The notes under the pieces were generated by a model. That model worked only from the letters and a program-made list of their open reading frames with translations. It searched no databases and was not told the origin of the DNA. Position numbers and translations under genes: made by a program. 64,000 nt of DNA from Clostridium pasteurianum BC1 (GTDB lineage Bacteria > Bacillota > Clostridia > Clostridiales > Clostridiaceae), in contig NC_021182.1 in the NCBI RefSeq assembly GCF_000389635.1, positions 3,534,001 through 3,598,000 on the forward strand, in the 5' to 3' direction. The stretch's first letter is position 1; each line of letters opens with the position of its first letter. Shown piece by piece: positions 8,315-16,523 of the stretch.

Positions 8315-8593
8315 GCCTAACATCTTAGCCCCTGTTACGGGTTCAACTACTCCATCAGGCGTTAATCCATGAGATGCTTGCCAATTCTACACTTTTATCT
8401 TTGTTTCATTTCCAAAGATCCCATCTATTGAAGCACCTACTATCCATTGTATGAATCTTGTAGCGTATTTGTGATGGATTTCTTTTACACCGTCTAAAGG
8501 TTTTGAATAAATCTCTGTTAATGCTGCTATTGTCTTAGGTCCCCATACTGCATCTTGTACTAATCCCATTTGATACATTGAGTCCTCCAACAA
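8312..8593 (-). pseudogene. Endolysin C-terminal peptidoglycan-binding domain (remnant)
   Basis: C-terminal cell-wall-binding part of a clostridial prophage N-acetylmuramoyl-L-alanine amidase. WGPKTIAALTEI and VGASIDGIFGNETKIKV are typical peptidoglycan-binding repeats. An in-frame TAG at 8387-8389 replaces an expected Gln, after which the same frame continues NWQASHGLTPDGVVEP and ends AKMLG-stop at 8312. No catalytic domain is attached; its likely partner lies at 11857-12048, about 3.2 kb upstream on the same strand. Confidence 0.8.
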
Positions 8594-8954
8594 TATTTTT
8601 CTAACAACATATACTGTGCAGACGATTTATATTTGTTTAATCGAACTACTGCTTAAATATTTACAAATTTACTTTATTTTAATAATGTTAGTATAGTCTA
8701 TTTCAACTTGGTAATAATATTCACTGAATAAGTAAATATTATTACTTTATTTAAAAATAAAAGAGAGATAAAATCTAAAAACTTATTTCTCTTTTATAAT
8801 TAAAATTTAAGTTTTAATGTACCTAAAATTCTTAATAGTTGATACACAATATATTTCTTTGTAAAAATATACTTGTATACATTGCTTTACCTGGCTTTGT
8901 CATACATATCCTATCTATTGTATATTAATCTACACTAAAAAAGCGCCCTTTTAT
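8594..8954. other. Gap with a terminator-like hairpin
   Basis: A+T-rich, no coding frame recognised. One hairpin, ATAAAAGAGA at 8757-8766 with its complement at 8788-8797, could be a terminator. The rest shows nothing identifiable. Confidence 0.5.
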
Positions 8955-9110
8955 AGCACATTAGCTACTACAATGGACACATATTCTCATGTTACTAAAA
9001 AGATGAAAAAATACGGTAAATATATTAGAAAATATTATTGCCACCCAAAAATAACTTACGATGGCGTATTGGTGGCAAATAACATTTTTCTTATTATTAT
9101 ATTATTTTAA
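8955..9110 (+). pseudogene. Tyrosine recombinase (phage integrase) C-terminal remnant
   Basis: The frame reads STLATTMDTYSHVTKKMKK, the signature around the catalytic tyrosine at the C-terminus of phage-type tyrosine integrases (T-MDTYSHVT). No catalytic R-H-R region precedes it, and the text after about residue 21 is unrelated, ending at TAA 9108-9110. It is a truncated piece of the integrase of a former prophage or integrative element. A hairpin TTGCCACC/GGTGGCAA at about 9039-9076 lies in its tail. Confidence 0.7.
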
Positions 9111-9382
9111 ACTAGTTTATTTCCTATATAATTTCACCACACACTCCACATGTCAATAGACAAGCTATTGATAGAAATACTCATATTTAATTTATCAAGA
9201 CCCCTAGGATTACTGTTGCCCTAGCTAGCTATAATATTATATTAAAATAATATTAAATCTATTTTTATTATTTGACCGAATAAATATTTATGATTTTCAT
9301 AACTTACTCTAAAGTGCGTACTACCTTAAATAGTTGTGTCGTAGTAAACTTATAGTAATAAGATCATGAATAAAAAGCAGAG

Positions 9383-10287
9383 ATGAAAATGAAATATACT
9401 GGACCAGTTTATCGTCCACCATTTGAAGCAAACTCATTATTACTACAAGTTACTGTAGGATGTAGCCATAATAAATGTAACTTCTGTACCATGTATAACA
9501 ATGTTCCTTTTCAAATAGAAACTATGGAACAAATTGTAAAAGATTTATTAGAAGCTAGAAAAGTTTATCCTAAAGTAAATCGTATATTCTTAGTAAATGC
9601 TGATCCATTTGCTTTAAGTGCAGATAAACTTAAATTAATTGCAAAAAAATAAATGAAATTTTACCTGAAGTTGAGACTATAGCTATGTATGCCTCAGTTA
9701 AAAACATAATAAATAAAACAGATAATGAGCTTAAAGAATTAAGAGCTTTAAAGATTAATGACCTTAATATTGGCTTAGAATCTGGTATGCCTGAGGTAGT
9801 TGAACACTTTAATAAGGGTTTTACTGTTAATGAGGCGAAAGCACAGTTAAAGCGTTTAACAAATGCCGGTATAGACTTTAGTGTAAATATTATAATCGGA
9901 GGAGCTGGTAGTGAAAAAACACATGAAAATGCAATTGCAAATAGTAAATTACTAAATGAAATTAATCCAAAGCTCATCTTTATTGCTACTTTACATGTTG
10001 ATCCTGGCAGCCCACTTGATGAAGAATTAAATAAAGGGCTTTTTAAAGAAAATACCTTACGTCAAAATATTGAAGAGGAAATTGAGATGCTAAGTGGACT
10101 TAACTTAGATAATACGTATTTCTTCGGTCTTCATACATCTAATGTAATATCAGTTCATGGTATGTTACCAGAAAAGAAAGATGAAATGATTGCAACACTA
10201 AAAGATGGTTTAAACTCTATAAGAGTAGAATATTTGGACGCTCACCTAAAAAAAGGTGCAGAAGGTACTATTTCAATACTTAGATAA
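9383..10287 (+). pseudogene. Radical SAM protein, frameshifted in a poly-A run
   Basis: The first part (to 9652) has the cluster motif GCSHNKCNFCTMY and FLVNADPFALSADKL; the second part (from about 9655) continues as INEILPEVETIAMYASVKN, DLNIGLESGMPEVVEHFNKG and so on. Together they give one radical SAM enzyme of about 300 residues, similar to uncharacterised radical SAM proteins with B12-independent folds. The break is at the A7 run near 9643-9649; one extra A would restore the frame. It may be a true pseudogene, a sequencing error or a slippage site. A perfect terminator follows. Confidence 0.8.
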
Positions 10288-10295
10288 GATTAAAA

Positions 10296-10325
10296 GGTAG
10301 GGTAGATTAAATTATCTACCCTACC
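10296..10325 (+). terminator. Terminator of the radical SAM gene
   Basis: A perfect 11-bp inverted repeat, GGTAGGGTAGA at 10296-10306 and its complement at 10315-10325, has an 8-nt loop. It lies 9 bp after the stop codon; the T tract is weak. Confidence 0.7.
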
Positions 10326-10362
10326 TGCTTATTATAAAGTGAATGCATTCGTGAAGTTCTGA

Positions 10363-11823
10363 GAGAGTGTAAAATAATCTGTGTAAACTCCATAAAGATG
10401 ATATAATTATTCTTATTAAATGGAGGGTGCACAGATTATGTCTTTTTCAAGAAAGGAACTTATTAAACAACTTATTAAGGAAACAAAGCCTACAAGTGCA
10501 AAAGATGTTCAAGAAACATTGAAAGATCTATTCGCCGATACGCTTAAAGAAATGTTAGAAGCGGAGCTTGATGACCATCTGGGATATTCTAAATATGACT
10601 ACAAAAATAAAAATACATCTAATAGTAGAAATGGACGAAGCTCTAAAAAGGTAATTTCAGATCTTGGAGAATTTCAACTTGATGTACCAAGAGATAGAAA
10701 CAGTAGTTTTGAACCGGAGGTTGTTAAGAAAAATCAAACAGATATATCTGGAATTGAAGATCAAGTTATTGGTATGTATGCAAAAGGAATGACTACCAGA
10801 GATATTGCTACTCACTTAGAAAACATATATGGTTTTGAGGCTTCGCCTACACTAATATCTGGTATAACAGATAAAATTACTCCTATAGCTAAAGAATGGC
10901 AAAATAGACCATTAGAAGCCGTTTATCCTATAATCTTTATGGATGCCATACATTATAAAGTTAAACAGGATAATAGAGTCATAAACAAGGCTGCTTACGC
11001 AGTTATTGGAGTAAACTTAGATGGTATTAAAGAAGTTTTGGGAATTTGGATTGGAGCTAATGAAACATCAAAATACTGGCTCTTAGTATTAAATGAACTT
11101 AAAAATAGAGGGGTTAATGATATACTTATAGCTTGTGTTGATGGTCTTAATGGATTTAAAGAAGCTATTAAAGCGATTTATCCTCGTACTGAGATTCAGA
11201 GATGCATAATACATCAAATTAGAAACTCTTCTAAATATGTATCTTATAAAGATTTAAAAGCATTCAATGCAGATTTAAAACTAGTATATACATCTGCAAC
11301 AGAAGATGCAGCCTTAGCGGAGCTAGCTAAATTTGAAGAAAAATGGGGAGATAAATATCTTATTGCTATCCGCTCATGGAAAGCTAATTGGGAAGAACTT
11401 TCTACATTCTTCAAATACCCGCCAGAGATACGAAAAATAATATATACTACCAATGCAATGGAAAGCTATAATAGACAATTAAGAAAAGTAACCAAGAGTA
11501 AAAGCGTATTTCCTTCAGATGATGCTTTACTTAAAATGCTTTATCTAGCAACAATGGATATAAGCAAAAAGTGGACCCAATCTATACGTGGATGGGCTCA
11601 AATACTAGCTCAATTATCTATATATTTTAGTGATAGGCTTGAAACTGTAATTTTTTAAATTTACCTATAATCTTCTAGTCATAGCTATAATGCTTTACTG
11701 TAAAAATATATAATAAATATAAAAAACTAGGTTTTTATATTTCTAATACCAAACCTAGTTTCTCATAAAAACATCTAATTTAAAATTTCTTATGGCAGTT
11801 TACACAAAATTATTGACAGACTC
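10363..11823 (+). mobile_element. IS256-family insertion sequence, complete
   Basis: 1,461-bp element with imperfect terminal inverted repeats: the left end GAGAGTGTAAAATAATCTG matches the complement of the right end GAGTCTGTCAATAATTTTG, and both continue GTGTAAACT(G)CCATA. It is flanked by the 8-bp direct repeat AGTTCTGA at 10355-10362 and 11824-11831, the target-duplication size typical of IS256. It interrupts the endolysin remnant: sequence on the minus strand reads through the joined target as ASGSELHECIHF. Intact ends, a perfect duplication and an intact transposase suggest fairly recent insertion. Confidence 0.93.
10438..11658 (+). CDS. IS256-family (mutator-type) transposase
   Basis: DDE transposase of 406 residues. 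The start is ATG 10438 (MSFSRKELIKQL) with GGAGGG about 10 nt upstream. The catalytic acids are visible in order: Asp in IFMDAIHYKV, Asp in ACVDGLNGFKEAI and Glu in TTNAMESYNRQLRK, the last two separated by the insertion domain usual for this family. The N-terminal zinc-ribbon-like region SRNGRSSKKV is also typical. It appears complete and possibly active. It is the only gene of the element. Confidence 0.95.
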   Translation: MSFSRKELIKQLIKETKPTSAKDVQETLKDLFADTLKEMLEAELDDHLGYSKYDYKNKNTSNSRNGRSSKKVISDLGEFQLDVPRDRNSSFEPEVVKKNQTDISGIEDQVIGMYAKGMTTRDIATHLENIYGFEASPTLISGITDKITPIAKEWQNRPLEAVYPIIFMDAIHYKVKQDNRVINKAAYAVIGVNLDGIKEVLGIWIGANETSKYWLLVLNELKNRGVNDILIACVDGLNGFKEAIKAIYPRTEIQRCIIHQIRNSSKYVSYKDLKAFNADLKLVYTSATEDAALAELAKFEEKWGDKYLIAIRSWKANWEELSTFFKYPPEIRKIIYTTNAMESYNRQLRKVTKSKSVFPSDDALLKMLYLATMDISKKWTQSIRGWAQILAQLSIYFSDRLETVIF

Positions 11824-12048
11824 AGTTCTGAACCACTTGCATTTGCTTTATCGCATCTAAACTGGAGAGTTTCCTACATTATTAAAAACTTGTCCGTAAG
11901 GAGTACAATCTAAAGCGCTATGTCCAAGTCCTCTAAGCTTTGGTATTATTAATCCTACCACATCTTTTGTTAAAACATCCTCCTGTCTTATTCCTGCAGC
12001 TCTTGTGTCTGGAGTACAGTTATGTCCTGGATCAAAAGATAATATCAT
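11824..12048 (-). pseudogene. Endolysin (N-acetylmuramoyl-L-alanine amidase) N-terminal remnant
   Basis: MILSFDPGHNCTPDT is the zinc-binding start of an Amidase_3 domain, followed by GIRQEDVLTKDVVGLI and LDCTPYGQVFNNVGNS. The open frame stops at 11857, but homology continues in another frame (LQFRCDKANASGSEL) to the IS256 insertion at 11824, and a few codons (HECIHF) are found on the far side near 10350-10335. A frameshift and the insertion thus both inactivate the gene. AGGAGG before the ATG at 12048 is intact. The peptidoglycan-binding end survives at 8312-8593. Confidence 0.85.
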
Positions 12049-12060
12049 TGTTCATTCCTC

Positions 12061-12327
12061 CTATTTTCCTAATAATTTTATGGCACCTACGATAGCACCA
12101 AGTATTTTAATAGAAAGATCTGCCAGCTTTATGAGTTCAATGATAATAGACTGACAAGCCTCTATATTTGCATCATTTTGTAGTTCAGGTAGAGCTTTTA
12201 TTTCTTTTACTGATTGTTTTATATCTGTAATATCCTCTTTTATCATTTTTACATAGACTCTAGTTTCTGCCATTCCTGTTTCTAGGTCTCTTATTCGCTG
12301 CTCCTGAATGCATTTATGTTCATCCAT
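12061..12327 (-). CDS. XhlA-like phage lysis protein (holin accessory)
   Basis: 88 residues. The N-terminal part (MDEHKCIQEQRIRDLE, then a KMIKEDITDIKQSVKEIK heptad pattern) looks like the coiled coil of XhlA/haemolysin-type proteins, and the C-terminal ILGAIVGAIKLLG is a single hydrophobic segment. It ends 12 bp before the amidase start, the standard holin-endolysin order. AAGGAAG precedes the ATG. It probably belongs to the same decayed prophage. Assignment rests on pattern and position, so it is moderate. Confidence 0.65.
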   Translation of the reverse strand: MDEHKCIQEQRIRDLETGMAETRVYVKMIKEDITDIKQSVKEIKALPELQNDANIEACQSIIIELIKLADLSIKILGAIVGAIKLLGK

Positions 12328-12562
12328 TAAATCACTTCCTTAAATTTATATTGCTCAAAATATATAATTAGTGATATTATTAATATAGCAAAACTCGTCT
12401 TGGATATATTTACCAAGGTAAGTTAATAAATATATCCTCTAACATAATCCCCCTTTTTTCTTAACGTTTATTTCGATATTTTTAGTATAAACAATATAAT
12501 TTCCTTCTGCAAAGTTTTAAATAACGCATATATCGTTTTTAATTTTATGTATTGCCATAATC

Positions 12563-12612
12563 TATCGTATTTCCTCTATTTTCCTCATATATATTGACAT
12601 ATTATCGTATTT
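12563..12612. promoter_or_regulatory. Repeated candidate repressor sites upstream of the XRE gene
   Basis: TATCGTATTT occurs at 12563-12572 and 12603-12612, exactly 40 bp apart, and a related TATCGTTTTT occurs at 12531-12540. The third exact copy lies in the -35/-10 spacer of the repressor promoter, so binding there would block transcription. These are good candidates for operators of the adjacent XRE protein. Confidence 0.45.
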
Positions 12613-12623
12613 AACGTTATAAT
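12594..12623 (+). promoter_or_regulatory. Sigma-A-type promoter of the XRE/ImmA operon
   Basis: TTGACA at 12594-12599 and TATAAT at 12618-12623 are separated by 18 bp; both boxes are perfect consensus. The promoter reads toward the XRE gene at 12685. Confidence 0.8.
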
Positions 12624-12684
12624 ATACTTATGACGTACTATATTTATAGATAAATTACGTTAAAATATTTTTGGAGTGATAAAA

Positions 12685-13356
12685 ATGGTACTTTCTAAAG
12701 AGGAACTTGGAAAATTAGTAAAAGAATCACGTAAAATTAAATCTGATAAGATAATGAAAAGATATACTCAAGTAATGCTTGCTGATGATATAGATAAATC
12801 TCAAGGTTATATTGGTGATATAGAATCTGGAAGGACATATCCAACATTTAGAGTACTAAGCAAAATTGCTGAAGCATGCGAGGTACCTTTTAGTTTCTTT
12901 GGTAGTACAGAAGCCGATGCTCTAAAAAGAATTATAATGAGTGCTTATCCTGATATGTCTAATGAAAAAGTGCAAAAATTTTTAAACTATGTCCTTTCTG
13001 AGCTTAGTGACAATGAAAATTCTCCTTTTATAGATATTGACCAGGATCTTACTTTGGATATATTGAAAACCATGTATACTGAATTTAAGGATAAAGAAAA
13101 ATTTAATGAGTATCTATTACATAAAAAAGACTATCCTCAGACCCATGTAGCCGAAGATACTAATGATTATATACCAGTTAGCCGTTCCGAGATTTTAGAT
13201 GCTAAATCTGCTATGAATTTAATACTGTCCCAACCTGGTCTGATGCTAAATGGTGAACTATTATCAGACCAAAGTAAAATAGCTCTGGCAAACGCTATTA
13301 AACTAGGGCTACAATATGCAGAACAAATGCAGAAAAAGGAGAAGAATAATAAATAG
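12685..13356 (+). CDS. XRE-family helix-turn-helix repressor
   Basis: Phage/ICE-type repressor. The start is ATG 12685 (MVLSKEELGKLVKESR): GGAG at 12673-12676 is 8 nt upstream and overlaps the alternative GTG at 12676, which would add three residues. The helix-turn-helix spans about residues 7-70 (TQVMLADDIDKSQGYIGDIESGRTY, shown in part by GYIGDIESGRTYPTF). A long C-terminal region of unknown fold follows. It is the first gene of an operon with an ImmA-type protease, an arrangement in which the protease cleaves the repressor on induction (known for ICEBs1). Candidate operators lie in its promoter. Confidence 0.85.
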   Translation: MVLSKEELGKLVKESRKIKSDKIMKRYTQVMLADDIDKSQGYIGDIESGRTYPTFRVLSKIAEACEVPFSFFGSTEADALKRIIMSAYPDMSNEKVQKFLNYVLSELSDNENSPFIDIDQDLTLDILKTMYTEFKDKEKFNEYLLHKKDYPQTHVAEDTNDYIPVSRSEILDAKSAMNLILSQPGLMLNGELLSDQSKIALANAIKLGLQYAEQMQKKEKNNK

Positions 13357-13392
13357 TTCCTTTGAACTCTATGGCTTGGAGGTTAGGTATTA

Positions 13393-13830
13393 ATGATAAA
13401 AGATATTGTCCAAGGTGTTATTGATTTATATATGACTAGAGATCCCTTTGAATTATGTAATTGCTTAGATATTGAAAGCATGCTTAATGATTTGGGAGAT
13501 GAAATAAAGGGCTTCTTTCAAAGAACTCCTGACGGTTATGAAATAATTCATATAAACACAAGATTATCTGAAGAAGAAAGAAGATATATTTGTGCTCATG
13601 AGTTAGGCCATGCTATTCTCCATACAAATATGTCTATAGGCTTTTTTATTGAAAACAAACTTCAAATTAGAAATAAATACGAAATTGAAGCAGATAGATT
13701 TGCAGCTGAGCTATTAATAGAGGACAACCTTGATTCTAAAGAGTTTTCCCAGTTAAATGTTGAACAAATTAGCAGGTGTTTATGTGTACCTGAAAAACTT
13801 ATTATATATAAATTTAATTTGGATATATAA
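13393..13830 (+). CDS. ImmA/IrrE-type metallopeptidase (anti-repressor)
   Basis: 145-residue zinc metallopeptidase. HELGHAILH (HEXXH) is at about residues 72-80 and a downstream acidic segment IEADRFAAELL supplies the usual third ligand region. It starts 36 bp after the XRE gene with GGAGG about 10 nt upstream. By analogy with ICEBs1 ImmA/ImmR it should inactivate the adjacent repressor by proteolysis. Both genes look intact although the surrounding prophage is ruined. Confidence 0.88.
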   Translation: MIKDIVQGVIDLYMTRDPFELCNCLDIESMLNDLGDEIKGFFQRTPDGYEIIHINTRLSEEERRYICAHELGHAILHTNMSIGFFIENKLQIRNKYEIEADRFAAELLIEDNLDSKEFSQLNVEQISRCLCVPEKLIIYKFNLDI

Positions 13831-13841
13831 ATAAAAATGGA

Positions 13842-13880
13842 ACCGTCGCATTAGCATAAAAAAATATGCTAACGCGGCAG
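13842..13880 (+). terminator. Terminator after immA-like gene
   Basis: The stem GCATTAGCATA (13848-13858) pairs with TATGCTAACGC (13865-13875), extended imperfectly by CCGTC/GGCAG, 11 bp after the ImmA-type stop codon. Confidence 0.7.
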
Positions 13881-13921
13881 TATTTGTTATCCCCCTAAAG
13901 CAAAATTCCCTCAAACCAGTA

Positions 13922-14024
13922 GTCTGAGGGAACATAAAACACACTTTATTAAATTACTATAATCCTTAAAAGCCTTTGATATCAGGCTATTTCTTTACTA
14001 TCATCATAACTGTCTCCACATGTG
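13922..14024 (-). repeat. Displaced 3' end of rlmD (direct repeat, left copy)
   Basis: 103 bp aligned without gaps to 26572-26674. 26 bp are identical, then 15 bp diverge, then 62 bp match with 2 differences. On the minus strand it encodes HVETVMMIVKK-stop, the C-terminus of RlmD ([10 protein letters not shown] in the intact gene), followed by its 3' flank. Immediately beyond it, CCCTCAGACTAC/TGGTTTGAGGG forms a hairpin that looks like the original rlmD terminator. It is the expected structure of an att site left by insertion into the 3' end of rlmD. Confidence 0.85.
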
Positions 14025-14075
14025 TTGTGATAGAAAGATGATACTAATACGCGTTAAAATAGGTTTTGCGTAAAA

Positions 14076-14240
14076 ATGAAAGAATATATTTTTCTATTCC
14101 TTGGCACAGATATTCCATATGCATATACTTTAAAACTCAATTTATAACAGAAAGTTGCTGAAAGTGTGCTACAAAAAAGAATAGATGAATTAGGCGGTTT
14201 AGAATTTTATCATTCTCATATGGAATATATCGGTAAATAA
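14076..14240 (+). pseudogene. Small unrecognised gene with an in-frame stop
   Basis: ATG 14076 opens MKEYIFLFLGTDIPYAYTLK; a TAA at codon 24 interrupts it, and the same frame continues QKVAESVLQKRIDELGG and GLEFYHSHMEYIGK to the stop at 14238-14240. A perfect 12-bp terminator hairpin at 14273-14314 follows, which supports a once-real gene of about 53 codons or the tail of a larger one. No family was recognised. Confidence 0.45.
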
Positions 14241-14541
14241 TGGCAATTATATATCTCTAAAAAACAAAAAATAATCTCATTATGATATACTTCTCAGTAC
14301 ACCATAATGAGATTTTCTTATCTACAGTTATGCTTATAATATTCTTTCATTTCTAACAAGCTCTAAACTATTTATTATATTCCCCATTACTAACTAGACA
14401 TGATGGTGTTGATGTAGTCATTTTCTTTAATCATACTGTACCAATAAAATTGTCACTTTCATACTTTTCCCTAATAAGGAAAATACTATTTCTGTCCATA
14501 TTTTTTTCTACATAGACATTTTCTTAATCTGGTTATTCAGT
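14241..14541. other. Gap with terminator and a faint coding remnant
   Basis: Contains the terminator at 14273-14318. On the minus strand about 14380-14520 there is a degraded reading frame (VEKNMDRNSIFLIREKYESD, stop, then MTTSTPSCLVSNGEYNK) that looks like old coding sequence but was not identified. Confidence 0.4.
14273..14318 (+). terminator. Rho-independent terminator
   Basis: AATCTCATTATG (14273-14284) pairs perfectly with CATAATGAGATT (14303-14314), followed by TTTTC on the plus strand; it belongs to the small broken gene upstream. Confidence 0.8.
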
Positions 14542-15207
14542 TTATTTAATAATACCTATTTTTTTCAACCACGGTTCAATGTCATTAAGATTGTTTGCTG
14601 TTAATCCTTCCAATATATTTGCCTTAGCACCAAAAGTGTTGATTGCTCCCATGCTTTCTTTGATATCACTCGAAGAACTGGTGCAGAAAGGAACAATTGT
14701 CTTTCCTGATAAATTGTAAGATTCAAGGAATGTATCTATTGCCATTGGTGCCGTATGCCACCAGATTGGATAACCAACAAAAATCACATCATAATCATCC
14801 ATATTTTCTACCTTCGTCGCTAACTTTGGTCTGGCGTTCTCGTCCTTTTCCTTTTTAGTAGCATCTGCTAATTTTTGATAATCTTCGGGGTATGGTGTCG
14901 CAGTTTTAATTTCAAAAATATCACCTTTAGTAAGTTCCTGAATTCTTTCTGCTGCTTTTTTCGTAGTTCCTGTTTGAGAAAAATATGCAATCAGAATCTT
15001 TTTTGATCCTTCATTAGTCTTTGCTGAAGCAGAACCATTTGAATTTGACTTATCTCCAGTACTTGAATTACTAGTACCAGACTCAGTTACATTTGTAGAA
15101 GTATTTTTGTTCTGCCCAGTAGCAGAGGATTTATTACTATTGTTTGTGCACGCTACGGTGGAAAGTACCAGCATGAAAGATAGTAAAATCAATATAATTT
15201 TTTTCAT
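14542..15207 (-). CDS. Flavodoxin-family lipoprotein
   Basis: 221 residues. The N-terminus is a lipoprotein signal (MKKIILILLSFMLVLSTVAC, Cys20 as the lipidation site), then a Ser/Thr/Asn/Gly-rich linker to about residue 67, then a flavodoxin fold starting ILIAYFSQTGTTKKAAERI with the FMN-phosphate loop. VFVGYPIWWHTAPMAI is the typical second FMN loop. It is predicted to be anchored outside the membrane and to carry FMN for electron transfer. AAGGAG precedes the ATG. It lies 24 bp downstream of an alcohol dehydrogenase and is probably co-transcribed under the MerR-type promoter at 16460-16490. Confidence 0.88.
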   Translation of the reverse strand: MKKIILILLSFMLVLSTVACTNNSNKSSATGQNKNTSTNVTESGTSNSSTGDKSNSNGSASAKTNEGSKKILIAYFSQTGTTKKAAERIQELTKGDIFEIKTATPYPEDYQKLADATKKEKDENARPKLATKVENMDDYDVIFVGYPIWWHTAPMAIDTFLESYNLSGKTIVPFCTSSSSDIKESMGAINTFGAKANILEGLTANNLNDIEPWLKKIGIIK

Positions 15208-15231
15208 AACTAATTTTCTCCTTATTACTTA

Positions 15232-16401
15232 TTATTTATAAGATTTTTTATAAATAGAAATGCAATCTTTACGAGTCAACTGTACACGATCACAAGCAAA
15301 CAAGCCTCCCATCGGTCCCATGGCATTGTCTGCCATCTTAGAGAATTCATCTGGAGTAATTCCATAATCACTCATCTTTAAATCTGCCACACCACAATCT
15401 TCCAATAGTTTATTTAGAACTTTAATAAAATCCATTGGCTCACTAGCTTCTTCCATACCCATTGCCTTCGCCATACCTATAAAACGTTCGTCACAAACAT
15501 GCTTTTCAATGATATTTGTAAAATATGCACGGCATAGCATAATCAGTCCTGCTCCATGTGGAAGATCTTGATGATAAGCTGATAATGCATGTTCAAGTGA
15601 ATGCTGGCTGGATGTTGTTCCAACACACATAACAGTTCCGGATAAAATATTTCCAAATGCTACATGTTCTCTAGCTTCTATATCATTACCATCTTTGACA
15701 GCACGAGCAAGAAAACGTCCTACATTTTCTATAGCAGTGATTGCATACATGTCGCTCATCAGATTTGCAAATTTTGATACATATCCTTCTAGGCTATGAC
15801 TTAATGCATCAAATCCCTGATATGCAGTAAAGTTCTTTGGCACACTTGTCATCAATTCAGGATCTTCGATACACAACACTGGAAAAATTAGTGGTGTCTT
15901 TAATCCCAATTTTTCATTTGTTTCAGGTTTCGTTACCACACATCCAGCATCTGCTTCAGAACCTGTTCCTGCAGTTGTACTTATAGCTACTATAGGCAAT
16001 GGCTTATTAGTAATAGGCTGACCTTTACCTGTTCCACTACCGATATAATCCCACAAATCGCCATCATTTGTCGCCATAACTGCCATCGCTTTAGCAGAAT
16101 CAATGCAACTTCCACCGCCTAGAGCCACTATAAGATCACAACCATTTTCTTTTGCAAAAGCAGCACCTTCCATTACTGTAGCCTTCAATGGATTAGGCTG
16201 AACCTTATCAAATACGACAGATTCAACACCCGCACTCTTCAATTCCTCTTCTGTACGGCTCAGATAACCATTTGCTCTTGTGGACTTTCCATTAGTAATG
16301 ACAATCATTGCTCTTTTTCCTGGTAAAACCTGTTCATGAAGCTGATTTAGCATTCCTGCTCCGAATAAAATTTTTGTAGGTACATACATATTAAAACTCA
16401 T
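15232..16401 (-). CDS. Iron-type (group III) alcohol dehydrogenase
   Basis: 389-residue NAD(P)-dependent dehydrogenase of the iron-containing family. The ATG at 16401 (MSFNMYVPTKILFGAG) is chosen because AAGGAGG lies 6 nt upstream at 16408-16414; an upstream extension of 20 residues is unsupported. Seen are the nucleotide loop ALGGGSCIDSAKA, TTAGTGSEAD, and metal-site histidines in GFDALSHSLEGY, SLEHALSAYH and LPHGAGLI. Substrate is unknown; short-chain alcohol/aldehyde is likely. It is transcribed divergently from a MerR-type regulator across a classical 19-bp-spacer promoter. Confidence 0.92.
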   Translation of the reverse strand: MSFNMYVPTKILFGAGMLNQLHEQVLPGKRAMIVITNGKSTRANGYLSRTEEELKSAGVESVVFDKVQPNPLKATVMEGAAFAKENGCDLIVALGGGSCIDSAKAMAVMATNDGDLWDYIGSGTGKGQPITNKPLPIVAISTTAGTGSEADAGCVVTKPETNEKLGLKTPLIFPVLCIEDPELMTSVPKNFTAYQGFDALSHSLEGYVSKFANLMSDMYAITAIENVGRFLARAVKDGNDIEAREHVAFGNILSGTVMCVGTTSSQHSLEHALSAYHQDLPHGAGLIMLCRAYFTNIIEKHVCDERFIGMAKAMGMEEASEPMDFIKVLNKLLEDCGVADLKMSDYGITPDEFSKMADNAMGPMGGLFACDRVQLTRKDCISIYKKSYK

Positions 16402-16459
16402 AACGTTCCTCCTTAATTCATCATGAAAATTTACACATACTCTCACATGTGATATAATC

Positions 16460-16490
16460 ATCTTAAACTTGATAGTACACTCTAAGTCAA
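16460..16490 (-). promoter_or_regulatory. MerR-type promoter/operator for the alcohol dehydrogenase
   Basis: On the minus strand TTGACT (16490-16485), a 19-bp spacer and TAAGAT (16465-16460); the over-long spacer is the hallmark of MerR-regulated promoters. The spacer is nearly dyadic within CTTGACTTAGAGTGTACT followed by ATCAAG (16468-16491). It lies between the dehydrogenase and its divergent MerR gene, so that protein is the likely regulator. Confidence 0.75.
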
Positions 16491-16523
16491 GAGCTTTTTA
16501 TAAATTATTTCAGGAGGAAACTT

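Noticed and set aside
9039-9076. TTGCCACC/GGTGGCAA hairpin considered as an att site beside the integrase remnant
   Set aside because: No second copy was found in the window, so an attachment site cannot be supported.
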